From positions 318,292-382,291 of the forward strand of contig NZ_CM001376.1 of the NCBI RefSeq assembly GCF_000237805.1: a stretch of 64,000 bases of DNA, read 5' to 3'. The notes under the pieces were generated by a model. The model did not search any database. It saw only the letters and a list, made by a program, of their open reading frames with translations, and was not told where the DNA came from. Positions 10,801-17,917 of the stretch are shown in pieces. The stretch comes from Jonquetella anthropi DSM 22815. Lineage in GTDB: Bacteria; Synergistota; Synergistia; Synergistales; Dethiosulfovibrionaceae. Within the stretch, counting starts at the first letter, position 1, and every line of letters begins with the position of its first letter. The position numbers and the translations under genes are program-made.

Positions 10801-13800
10801 TACGGGCCAAATCAGGCTGTCGCTGACAGGCCCCACGGACATCAATAGGGTCTTGCTGGATGAGGACGTCGTCCTCGGCCACGTGGCCGCCGGGACGAAG
10901 GACAATGACGCGGTCAACGTGAGCCAGCTCAAGGACGTGAAGAAGTCCATTGATAAGGCGAAAACCGATGGGCTGACGTTTAACGGCAACAAAGCGTCGT
11001 ACGGCGCGGCGGGTAGCTCAACCACCGGCGCGGTCGCGCTGGGGAGCACCGTGGACGTGGTGGCCTCTGACCCGAAGAATAACGCGACCTACTCGACGGA
11101 CAACCTGACGGTCGTGGCCGGAAAGGACGCGTCCGGCGCCCCGGTCCTCACGATTAAGATGGCCGACAGCCCGACCTTTAAGGCTCTGACGGCTGAGACC
11201 GTGACGGCCGGCGGCACGTCCATTTCCAATAGCGGCTTGAGCGTGGGCGGCAAGACGTATGTGAGCCCGATCGGCCTGAACGCCAACGGCAACCCGATTA
11301 AGAACGTCGGCGACGCGGCGGAGGATGGCGACGCGGTCAACAAGAAACAGCTCGACGCTCTGGGCGGCTCGACGATCACCGTCAAGGCGTTCGATAAGGC
11401 CGACGGCGATAAGGGCAGTTATTCCTTTGCCCTTTCGAGCAACGGGCAGGTGGGCCTGAAAGCCCTCGACGACAACTTGGTTCTGTCGGCTGACAAGGCC
11501 ACGAATACTCTGGGCCTCAAACTGGCCGAGACGGTGACTGTCGGCACGGCGAAACCGGTGACGATTAACGGGACCGACGGTTCGGTGAAGGTTGGAACAA
11601 CGGTCTTGGACGGCTCGCAGATCACCGGCCTGACGAACACGACGTGGAATGGCTCGCCGACATCCGGTCGGGCAGCCACAGAAGACCAGCTGAAAGCCGT
11701 CGCTGACGCGGCGAGCACCGCCTCGGGCGAACTGAAGGATAGCGGCCTGACCTTTACGGGGAACGACAGCTCGACGACCGGCGTGGTGAAGCTGGGAAAT
11801 ACCCTGGCCGTGACCGCCGACGGGACGACGGGCGGTACCTACACGTCAGCCAACCTCAAGGTCACCGCTACTGAGGCGAACGGCACGAACCCGGCGGGCT
11901 TGAAGATCTCGATGACCAACAGCCCGGTCTTCACGACCGTGACGGCTGGCAACACGTCGATTTCCGACGCCGGCCTGACCGTGGGCGGCAAGCCGTATGT
12001 GACCCCGACCGGTCTGAACGCCAACAGCAAGAAGATTACTAACGTCGCCGAAGGCACGGAGGAAGGCGACGCGGTGAACTTCAAGCAGTTCGACGAACTG
12101 GCGAACAAGAAAATCGCCTTTATGGCGCTGGACCAAAACGGCAAGCCTATAGGAGAAAAATATGAGTTTGCCTTAAAGGACGGCGGAACGATCAAGCTGC
12201 TTTCCGACGAGAACTTCGCCGTGACGGCTGACGCGACGCACCAAGCGCTGGGCGTGAAGCTGAGAGACACGGTGAAAATCGGGGCGGCTAACCCCGTGAC
12301 AGTCAACGGGGCGGAAGGATTCGTAACCGGCCTGACGAACACGGCGTGGAACGGCACAGCGACGACAGGCCGGGCGGCCACGGAAGACCAGCTCAAGGCC
12401 GTCGCCGTCGCCGCGTCTGGCGAACTGAAAGACAGCGGTCTGACGTTTATCGGGAACACCGGCACGACGAACCTAGTGAAGCTGGGAAGCACGCTGGCAA
12501 TCAAGGCGGGCGACCCGGCGGGCGGCGCGAGCTACTCGACGAAGAACCTGACGGTCGAGTCCGGAAAGGACGCGGCCGGCGCCCCGGTTCTCACGATCAA
12601 GATGGCCGAAAAACCGACCTTCACATCCGTGACGACTGGCAACACGTCGATTTCCGACGGCGGCCTGACCGTGGGCGGCAATACATATGCCACCCCGACG
12701 GGCCTGAACGCCAACGGCAACCCGATTAAGAACGTTGGCGACGCGGTCGACCCCGGGGACGCGGTGAACAAAGGGCAATTTGACGCCCTGAACAACGCCC
12801 AGGTCACCGTTTCCGCGATGGACAAATCCGGCTACGCTGCCGGCGGTCAGTACTCGTTTGCCCTGAAAGACGGCGGACGAATCGGCCTGAAAGGCGACGA
12901 CAACATCATCGTGACCGCCGACAAGACCGCGCAGACCCTAGGCTTGAAGCTGGCCGACAAGGTGAAGCTCGGCGCGGTGACGGTCAACGGGACGGACGGA
13001 GTAGTAACCGGCCTGGCGAACAAGGATCTGAAGGCTCCAACCTTTGCCACGATGGGACGGGCGGCGACGGAAGAACAGCTGAAGGCTGTGGCCGAATCAG
13101 CGACAACGCTTATCAACGATGCGGGACTTGAATTCCTCGGCAACAACAGCAGCACGACCCGCTTGGTGAAGCTGGGAAGCCGGCTGACGATCAAGGGCGC
13201 CGACGTTCCGGCGACGGGGGGCTTCTCGGAGAAGAACCTGACGGTCGTGGCTTCCAACAACGCAACGGAAGATGCCCCGACTCTGACAGTCAAGATGTCG
13301 AAGAAGCCTCAGTTTGACGAGGTAATCATCGGCGATTCGAACTCGCCGGACGCGCTGTTGCTCAAAGACGGTCTCGGGTTCAACGTGGACGGAACTATGA
13401 AGACCTTCGTCTCTGCCGCGGGCCTGAACGCCAACGGCAAACCGATTAAGGGTGTTGGCGACGCGGTCGATCCGACCGACGCGGTGAACAAAAGGCAGTT
13501 CGACGCTCTGGGCGCGGCGAAGATATCCGTTCAGGCGTTCGACAAGGACGGCAAAATGAAGCCCGGAAACTCGTACGATTTCTCGCTCAAGGACGGCGGA
13601 ACGATTGGGCTGATGGGCGACGGCAACTTGAACGTGTCGGTTGACACGAACAAGAAGCTCTTGAGCTTGAAGCTGGCCGACGTCCTGACGATTGGCTCAG
13701 GCAAGCCTGTGACGATTAACGGGACCGACGGTTCGGTAAAGGTTGGAACAACGACCTTGGACGGCTCGCAGGTTACCGGCCTGACGAACACGGCGTGGAA

Positions 13801-15565
13801 CGGCACGGCGACGACAGGCCGGGCCGCGACGGAAGACCAGTTGCAGGCCGCTGTAACAGACCTTTCCCAGAACTTGACGGCTAAGGGCCGAGGCTTTAAG
13901 GGCAACATAGGCGAGAAGACGTTTGATCTGGGCGCGATGGTTTCGATTACTGGAACCGGAGTCGGCGACGCGGATCAGTTTGACGGCCGAAACCTGATGA
14001 CGATCGTGAATTCGAACGGCATTTCGCTTCAGATGCGCACGAAGCCGGTCTTTAACGGTCTGATCGTTCAGCAGGCTGAAGGCGCCGCCGGCGCCGGGAC
14101 GAGAATTGACCTGAGCGAGGGCGGCATTTCGGTGGGCGGTACGACGTTCGTCTCCGCGGCCGGGCTGAGCGGCGGCGGAAAGAAAATTACCGACGTCGCG
14201 GATGGCGCCATCGGCAACGGCTCGCACGACGCGGTCACTGGCAATCAGCTGACCGATTCGATGGAGTCGGTCCGAGTACTCGTCGGCGGCAACGCGACGA
14301 TGACCGACGGAAAGTTGACGTCGACGAACATCGGTGGCACCGGCCAGGACACCATTAGCGATGCGATTGCGGCAGTTAAGGACAGCGTGACGCAGGTGAG
14401 CACCAATGCGGTGCAGTACGACACCGCGGAGAACAGCAAAGTGACGCTGAAAGGCAAGGAAGGAACGACCCTTGCCAACGTCAAGGCCGGCGCCGTGAGC
14501 GAGCACAGCATGGAGGCGGTCAACGGATCGCAGCTTTACGCCACCAACCAGCAGGTAGCCGCCAACAAGGACGCTATTGCGGCTAATAAGACGGCGATTC
14601 AAAACCTGCAGGGCGAAGTTCAGTCTCAGATTGGGAAGCCGATGACGTTCAAGGCCAACGAAGGAAAGAACATCGACCGCAAGCTGGGCGAGATTCTGGA
14701 AGTCTACGGGCTGGCGAAGACGGAAGGGACGTACAGCAGCGCGAACGTCAAGACCGTCGCAACGGACCGAGGACTGGAAATTCAGCTGGCGGACGCTCCG
14801 AAGTTCTCCGGGGCCGTGCAGGCCGAGCGGTTCGTCTCGAACGACGGCAAGGCGTCGTTCGGCGGCGACGGATTAACGGTAGGCGACGGAAAGAACTCGA
14901 AGGTGACGGTTGACAAGGACGGTCTGAAGATTTCCGGCGGCCCGAGCGTGACCCGCGACGGTATCGACGCGGGCGGCAAACGGGTCAGCAATTTGGGCAA
15001 GGGCGTTGACGAGAACGACGCGGCGACGGTCGGTCAGGTTCGAGACGAGATCAACAAGGTAACCGGCGGCACAGGTCAGAGCCTTGGCCGAATCGCCCGG
15101 CGGGTCGACGAGCTGGACAGCCGGGTTGACAACGTCGGCGCCATGGCCGCGGCGTTTGCTGCGGTGCCTCCGATGGCCTACGACGAAACGCACCGCACGT
15201 CGCTGGGCATCGGCTACGGCTACTACAGCGGCAAGAGCGCGGTGGCGCTGGGCCTGAGCCACTACATCAACCGGGATGTTATGGTTAGGGGCGGCATGGC
15301 GATTTCTGGAGACGAGAAGAGCTTCCAGCTGGGAGCTTCGTTCCGGCTCGGTTCATCGCCGACGGTAACGCGGTCGGACGGCAGGACCGTCAGAATCAGC
15401 ACCACCGAGATGGCCGCGCTGCGGAAGGTGAACGATCTGGAAGACACGGTGAAGCATCAGGACGAGACGATCAATCAGCAGAACGAGACGATCAAGGCGC
15501 AGAACGAGATGATGAAGCAGATGATGAAGCGTCTGGACGCGCTCGAGGCTGGAAAGAGAAAGTAA
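4853..15565 (+). CDS. Giant YadA-type trimeric autotransporter adhesin
   Basis: About 3570 aa, predicted to be a trimeric surface fibre anchored in the outer membrane (type Vc secretion). A TTG start at 4838 is possible, but the ATG at 4853 has GGAGG at ideal distance. Seen in order: a signal peptide ending near 'ALGAT' (about residue 40). Next comes a YadA-like head of repeated 'S-x-A-x-G' strands ('AIALGA', 'AVAIGT', 'SFALGS') at about residues 77-265, with a second short patch at about 380-435. A very long stalk follows, with about 18 neck-type motifs of the form 'DTDAVNVSQLK'. The C-terminal anchor begins after 'RVDELDSRVDNVGAMAAAFAA' and ends at 'ASFRLG' (to about 15352). Unusually, about 70 more residues follow the anchor, rich in Q, E, N, M and K, in a coiled-coil pattern. 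The stalk has internal DNA duplications. A likely role is adhesion to host or other bacteria; the ligand is unknown. Confidence 0.96.
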   Translation: MKKVRAAGKSRSLRWAASAAALGLFAFVGSYGADPALGATITGIGSLHPIIVYSNTPRNTEEGFPNGTRPTIGSAENSIAMGFGSNIDTGYNNIAIGVNATISRGVQHTTANAIALGASSLVTAGGDMAVGRAAQALSDNAVAIGTMATASGKNSFALGSSSQAMGEMSFASGFGSKASGTSSFASGYYAQANGNSSVAVGGLSVAGQQYGTDFSTAIGYNAQALAMGSVAIGYNSMVSASVNNSLAIGSGTVLSTPVADGQYEAFTHQKLNDTTNGMLAIANEGTPRRIIGVAGGVNATDAVNVRQLQYVNNNLAKSIGGALYTGYASDNTTYQAPDFVIGAATYHTVKEAVEAAQNRYFSVSSTNKTDGSNYNNNGASGVDSVAIGPSAQTKNADNALAIGSGASVTVSGGVALGSGSVASDASGVGSAAYLGSAANVAATAKGTAGVLSVGSSAATRQIVNVAAGSRDTDAVNVAQLKAAGVNVAGGSNVVSVSPSSDPKTGATTYTVNVDLSNYAQTNGSNITNPATWAGKLGTGTINGTTDGGLVTGTTVKGALAPYAKTAALPKVAVTGAPLMMKTDTDAAGSTTYTVGIDLSNYAQTNGNNITDPTAWAGKLGSGTIGGTTDGNLVTGTTVKNYVDGRRTQVSSADSRVVVTDEPIGTGGTMYKVALKTDQFKIKYSGDGDTTGENALDDRTAFVGTPNQISTVAENGKVTFKLDDVVTIGGSGGHPVTVNGTEGNIIGLTNTGWNTDNPVIVSGRAATEDQLSAVNEKVKQAAVAASGKIAFSGTTGKADVGLGEGLTITGDLAANADASSDNLRASVTGSTLKIEMSTAPTFKSVNAETLHADNKVTVGSAGAPTTTITPAGVDTNKLTVGTVTIDKTTNKITGLPADAGTGESEAVSGKYLKDQLKTVSDTVAASSNLSYAGDSGNGKVNLSTGTLSVKGDDKNIATVADAAGNVTVSLKDKITLGAAGTGIVLDGGHASAEFGPSIKINESGNGRISGLHPAIENGQAVTYEQLERVAASFGAKSTITADGKFVRPTYLVSATTSASRVYHSVGEALTAIDRGTVGSLVAVEKDSGDGTRLVYLENVGPAEDKTGFFRRTDLVDKNSGKLLQPKEITANPLSLDKISYALANPATGMTSTPVKIQNVAAGTLEDDAVNVSQLKKLGLDPSATAVKPVVTYDDDQKKTVTLGDTNSNPYNEATHLGGVKITNVAEGVNPGDAVNMHQLKVVSDKVDAGWNLQDGATSPVKKNIASGNVVAVTGDKNISTALSGDGETKTLNISLSDSPKFGNVTINDAGSGRITGVKAGANDTDAVNVSQIKSLAQVLNVTVDPATGVVSSEPKYQVGGHEYNTVNDAINAVTSIGTKLALNGVQKGDLLHGNTLDIGKVDGKNLEVSYSETDDVKTYQFRVVDAPTFNGKVTAQGFDAGNQKIVNVAKGTEATDAVNYEQLQSVLNSVTSSVTTRIDINAPVNYVAKHATTTPGQPDEEQVRIVEVTENGATVKKAYFLSDLDDTGHPKPAAQDIPFNDVYTSVIGLDTTTHAPSIDKNVRLSNVGKGLVDDDAANVSQLKKFVQALGGGMTFDEQTGDISDLTYHVPGRVFNNVGSMAIAAKTGSIGPIVYTLNDGERLVYLKDPKGNNSGDGAGFYKLSDVNEDGVSLKNVGAAPVESTNIKLSLVNPSNVKDSAIGSLVVLGNVAPGSADTDAVNVSQLKKLGLDPNAAAPAVTYDNDQKKTVTLGDTVHNKYDPTNNPTGGVTITNVAEGVNPGDAVNMHQLKVVSDKVDAGWNLQDGAAASAAKKIASGDTVKVVGDKNISTALSGGGETKTLQITLSDSPVFGLVKINDGGRISGLLPGKADTEAATVYQIKKILTSLGGGMTLDENNGDIKLPQYELPGGTYNNIGSIAIAAKTGTMGTTVFTDADGKRIVWLRDPALNHTNTYNKAGYYRLEDVAENGISLKDTITDPDAHLVPTGQIRLSLTGPTDINRVLLDEDVVLGHVAAGTKDNDAVNVSQLKDVKKSIDKAKTDGLTFNGNKASYGAAGSSTTGAVALGSTVDVVASDPKNNATYSTDNLTVVAGKDASGAPVLTIKMADSPTFKALTAETVTAGGTSISNSGLSVGGKTYVSPIGLNANGNPIKNVGDAAEDGDAVNKKQLDALGGSTITVKAFDKADGDKGSYSFALSSNGQVGLKALDDNLVLSADKATNTLGLKLAETVTVGTAKPVTINGTDGSVKVGTTVLDGSQITGLTNTTWNGSPTSGRAATEDQLKAVADAASTASGELKDSGLTFTGNDSSTTGVVKLGNTLAVTADGTTGGTYTSANLKVTATEANGTNPAGLKISMTNSPVFTTVTAGNTSISDAGLTVGGKPYVTPTGLNANSKKITNVAEGTEEGDAVNFKQFDELANKKIAFMALDQNGKPIGEKYEFALKDGGTIKLLSDENFAVTADATHQALGVKLRDTVKIGAANPVTVNGAEGFVTGLTNTAWNGTATTGRAATEDQLKAVAVAASGELKDSGLTFIGNTGTTNLVKLGSTLAIKAGDPAGGASYSTKNLTVESGKDAAGAPVLTIKMAEKPTFTSVTTGNTSISDGGLTVGGNTYATPTGLNANGNPIKNVGDAVDPGDAVNKGQFDALNNAQVTVSAMDKSGYAAGGQYSFALKDGGRIGLKGDDNIIVTADKTAQTLGLKLADKVKLGAVTVNGTDGVVTGLANKDLKAPTFATMGRAATEEQLKAVAESATTLINDAGLEFLGNNSSTTRLVKLGSRLTIKGADVPATGGFSEKNLTVVASNNATEDAPTLTVKMSKKPQFDEVIIGDSNSPDALLLKDGLGFNVDGTMKTFVSAAGLNANGKPIKGVGDAVDPTDAVNKRQFDALGAAKISVQAFDKDGKMKPGNSYDFSLKDGGTIGLMGDGNLNVSVDTNKKLLSLKLADVLTIGSGKPVTINGTDGSVKVGTTTLDGSQVTGLTNTAWNGTATTGRAATEDQLQAAVTDLSQNLTAKGRGFKGNIGEKTFDLGAMVSITGTGVGDADQFDGRNLMTIVNSNGISLQMRTKPVFNGLIVQQAEGAAGAGTRIDLSEGGISVGGTTFVSAAGLSGGGKKITDVADGAIGNGSHDAVTGNQLTDSMESVRVLVGGNATMTDGKLTSTNIGGTGQDTISDAIAAVKDSVTQVSTNAVQYDTAENSKVTLKGKEGTTLANVKAGAVSEHSMEAVNGSQLYATNQQVAANKDAIAANKTAIQNLQGEVQSQIGKPMTFKANEGKNIDRKLGEILEVYGLAKTEGTYSSANVKTVATDRGLEIQLADAPKFSGAVQAERFVSNDGKASFGGDGLTVGDGKNSKVTVDKDGLKISGGPSVTRDGIDAGGKRVSNLGKGVDENDAATVGQVRDEINKVTGGTGQSLGRIARRVDELDSRVDNVGAMAAAFAAVPPMAYDETHRTSLGIGYGYYSGKSAVALGLSHYINRDVMVRGGMAISGDEKSFQLGASFRLGSSPTVTRSDGRTVRISTTEMAALRKVNDLEDTVKHQDETINQQNETIKAQNEMMKQMMKRLDALEAGKRK
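8513..8613 (+). repeat. 101-bp identical internal repeat of the autotransporter, copy 1
   Basis: Identical over 101 bp to 10160-10260. It encodes the neck motif 'EGVNPGDAVNMHQLK' and the start of the following stalk. The two copies are 1647 bp (549 codons) apart, in the same frame. Confidence 0.9.
10160..10260 (+). repeat. 101-bp identical internal repeat of the autotransporter, copy 2
   Basis: Second copy of the segment at 8513-8613. The similarity extends upstream at lower identity ('SQLKKLGLDP' and 'DDQKKTVTLGDT'-like text), indicating duplication of a whole stalk module. Confidence 0.9.
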
Positions 15566-15578
15566 CTGAACGACAAAG

Positions 15579-15616
15579 AGGAGCGCTGCCCTTTGGGGCA
15601 GCGCTCCTTTCTTTTG
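15579..15616 (+). terminator. Terminator of the autotransporter gene
   Basis: A 13-bp perfect stem (AGGAGCGCTGCCC and its complement) with a 4-nt loop is followed by TTTCTTTT. It lies between two converging genes, so it may also slow transcription from the minus-strand kinase. Confidence 0.9.
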
Positions 15617-15636
15617 TCTGTTCTTTTGTCGGTCGG

Positions 15637-17139
15637 TCAGAGGGCCCAGATGTGGGACAGGTGGGCGAGTATTTTTCGCCGCTCGGCTGAACGGCGGCTG
15701 TAGAGGTTCGAGACGTCCTCTCGAGGTGTGACGGCGTCCCGGGGCGCGTTCCAGCCCGATAACGTTCCCCTGAGGCTGGACAGGTCGCCGCAGCCGAAGG
15801 CGGCCAGAGCGGCGTTGGCCATCAGGCCGCCGGAAGGGCGGGAGAGGCGGACGTACGGGCAGGCGAGCATGTCGCTTTTTATTTGGCTCCACAGGTCGCT
15901 TCGGCTGCCGCCTTCGGTTCCGACGACGCGGAGGACAGGCAGGCCGCAGCTTCGGTAAAAGTCGACGACTTTCCGGTACTCAAAGGCGATGCCTTCGAGG
16001 ATTGACCGCCAGAGCAGGGGGCGTCCGCTGGAGCCGTGAAGGCCGAGGAAGACGCCGCTCGCCCCCGGCAGGTCGGGACCGGCGCCCTGTATGTACGGGT
16101 AGAAGAGTACGCCGTCGCTTCCTTCGGGCGTTTGGGCCGCCGCGTCGTCCATTCGGCTGTAGAAGGCCCGGTCCTGGGACTTGCAGCAGATCTGATCGCG
16201 GAACCACCGGAGCGACAGGCCGCCGGCGCGGATCATGGTCCAGTAGAACGAGCTGTCCCGCTCGGTTCCCATGGCGTAGTAAAAGCCCGGCCGAGCGCTG
16301 ACCGGCCCAAGGGGTTCTTGGACCGAGAGGGCGAAGATGGACGCCGTCCCGGCGATGTCGACGCCATCGCCCGGCGAGACCGCCCCGGCGCCGAGGATGG
16401 CCTGCATGACGTCGCCGGCGCCGGCGACAACCGGTATTCCCGGTTTGAGGCCTAGGGCGCTGGCTTCGGCTTCGCAGAGGCCGCCGACGACTTTCCACGG
16501 CTCGACGATTTGGGGCAGGTAGCGGCGGGGGAGGTTCAGCCCTTCGAGCTGTCTGGCCGACCAGTCCCGCGTCCTGACGTCGTAGCCGGCCATCCAGCCG
16601 GAGAGGGTGGCCCAGTCGATGAACGCGTCGCGGGCCGAGAGGCCGGCGAGACGGGACAGGACGAACGGGCCGTTGTTGACGATTTTGTGGATTTTGTCGC
16701 CGTCGGGCGAGTTCAAGAGCCAGCGGGCGACGACGGGAGGCAGAAACTCGTCGAGCTGGGCGCAGCCGCACTCTTCCTGCCAGTAGGGCGGGCAGGTCTG
16801 GCGCATTTGGGCCGCCAAGGGCGCGGCTCGGTTGTCTAAGTAAGGAATGAAGGGTGTGACCGGGTTGAAAGCGCCGTCGACGCCGACGACGCCGCAGATG
16901 ATGCCGCTGCCTGTTACGGCCGCGACGGTTTGTCCGTTGACGCCGGAGGCGGCGAGGCATTCGGCCGCGCCGTGACGAAAGTTTTCGAGGAAGGTCATGA
17001 CGTCGAGCTGGGCCCAGCCGGGCCGAGGAAAGGCGATTGGGTTCTCCCAGTAGCTTTCGGCCAAGAGGCGGCCTGACAGGTCGTACAGGGCGGTTTTCGT
17101 GCCCATGGTGCCGGCGTCGAAGGCGAGGTATGTCTTCAT
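15637..17139 (-). CDS. FGGY-family carbohydrate kinase (xylulokinase-like)
   Basis: This 500-aa cytoplasmic ATP-dependent sugar or polyol kinase has two actin-like domains. Seen: the N-terminal phosphate loop 'AFDAGTMGTKTALYD' (residues 5-19), 'GSGIICGVVGVD', the second-domain 'VVAGAGDVMQAILGAG' with 'DIAGTASIFAL', and the C-terminal FGGY signature region 'VVGTEGGSRSDLWSQIKSDM'. The length is normal for the family. The first base of its ATG overlaps the stop of the upstream nicotinamidase (ATGA), so the two are translationally coupled. The family phosphorylates pentuloses, polyols or related sugars; the substrate cannot be assigned here. No sugar transporter or isomerase is next to it, so its pathway is unclear. 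Confidence 0.88.
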   Translation of the reverse strand: MKTYLAFDAGTMGTKTALYDLSGRLLAESYWENPIAFPRPGWAQLDVMTFLENFRHGAAECLAASGVNGQTVAAVTGSGIICGVVGVDGAFNPVTPFIPYLDNRAAPLAAQMRQTCPPYWQEECGCAQLDEFLPPVVARWLLNSPDGDKIHKIVNNGPFVLSRLAGLSARDAFIDWATLSGWMAGYDVRTRDWSARQLEGLNLPRRYLPQIVEPWKVVGGLCEAEASALGLKPGIPVVAGAGDVMQAILGAGAVSPGDGVDIAGTASIFALSVQEPLGPVSARPGFYYAMGTERDSSFYWTMIRAGGLSLRWFRDQICCKSQDRAFYSRMDDAAAQTPEGSDGVLFYPYIQGAGPDLPGASGVFLGLHGSSGRPLLWRSILEGIAFEYRKVVDFYRSCGLPVLRVVGTEGGSRSDLWSQIKSDMLACPYVRLSRPSGGLMANAALAAFGCGDLSSLRGTLSGWNAPRDAVTPREDVSNLYSRRSAERRKILAHLSHIWAL

Positions 17140-17711
17140 TGGAGGAGCTCCGCTACTGCGGCCGAGTCGGTCAACAGGGCGCCGGCGCGGCGCATTTCTT
17201 CCAGCGCTCGGTCGCCGTCGCTGGGCGAGACGTTCACGGCCCGGCAGCCGTCCTGAACGACCGAGACGGCGAACCCTTCCGTCAGGGCGTCTTTGACCGT
17301 GGCGGCGACGCAGTAGTCGGTTGCCAGCCCGCAGACGAAGAGCCTTTCCGCGCCGGTGCGGCGAATCAGTTCGGCGAGGCCAGTGCGGTCAAACGCCGAG
17401 TAGGCGTCCCGGTCGGGGGACGTGCCTTTGCTGATCACGCGGCTTTCGGGCGGAAGCGTGAGCCCGTCGGCGAATTGCGCGCCCGGCGTTTGGGCGACGC
17501 AGTGGGGCGGCCACGGCCCGCCTGAGGCGGCAAAGCTGACGTGGTTTGCCGGGTGCCAGTCGCGGCTGAAGAAGGCGGGGCAGCCATGACGGGCGGCGAG
17601 AGCTGAAAGCCGATTGGCGACCGGGACGACGCTGTCACCGTCGGCGACCGCCAGAGCGCCGCCGGGGCAGAAGTCCCGCTGGATATCGACGAATAGGAAG
17701 GCGTTTTTCAT
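17136..17711 (-). CDS. pncA: Nicotinamidase (isochorismatase superfamily)
   Basis: A 191-aa cytoplasmic enzyme converting nicotinamide to nicotinate plus ammonia in NAD salvage. Catalytic triad D9 ('FVDIQRDFCPGGALAV'), K95 ('ISKGTSPDRDAYSAF') and C134 ('GLATDYCVAATVKDAL'). Metal ligands D51 and H53 ('SRDWHPANH') and H70 ('PPHC') are all present. The ATG at 17711 is chosen over a TTG nine bases upstream because AGAGGGGA sits nine bases before it. It overlaps the FGGY kinase by four bases. A good promoter lies upstream at 17748-17776. The pyrazinamidase branch is the same enzyme; an unrelated isochorismatase activity is unlikely given the full PncA motif set. Confidence 0.92.
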   Translation of the reverse strand: MKNAFLFVDIQRDFCPGGALAVADGDSVVPVANRLSALAARHGCPAFFSRDWHPANHVSFAASGGPWPPHCVAQTPGAQFADGLTLPPESRVISKGTSPDRDAYSAFDRTGLAELIRRTGAERLFVCGLATDYCVAATVKDALTEGFAVSVVQDGCRAVNVSPSDGDRALEEMRRAGALLTDSAAVAELLQ

Positions 17712-17747
17712 ACGGATCAATCCCCTCTGTTTTGTCTTGATCTTTTC

Positions 17748-17776
17748 ATGATACCGAGCCGGCGTCTTCCTGCCAA
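17748..17776 (-). promoter_or_regulatory. Promoter of the nicotinamidase-kinase operon
   Basis: On the minus strand, -35 TTGGCA (17771-17776) is separated by 17 bp from the -10 TATCAT (17748-17753), about 37 bp upstream of the nicotinamidase ATG. Confidence 0.65.
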
Positions 17777-17917
17777 GAAGCCTTTGGTGGGTTTTCTTCG
17801 CGGGGCTGCCAAGCCCGCCGGCTGGCGGATGTTTTGATGCCTGACACTTCTCGGCGTCGGCGCTTCGTGGTACTATAAAACAATTCGGTCGAAGCTTGAC
17901 GAACGGAGGAGCGAGCC

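Noticed and set aside
17840-17880. Promoter for the BaiN-type gene (CTGACA and TACTATAAAA)
   Set aside because: The spacing between the possible boxes is 24 bp or more, too long for a sigma70 promoter.
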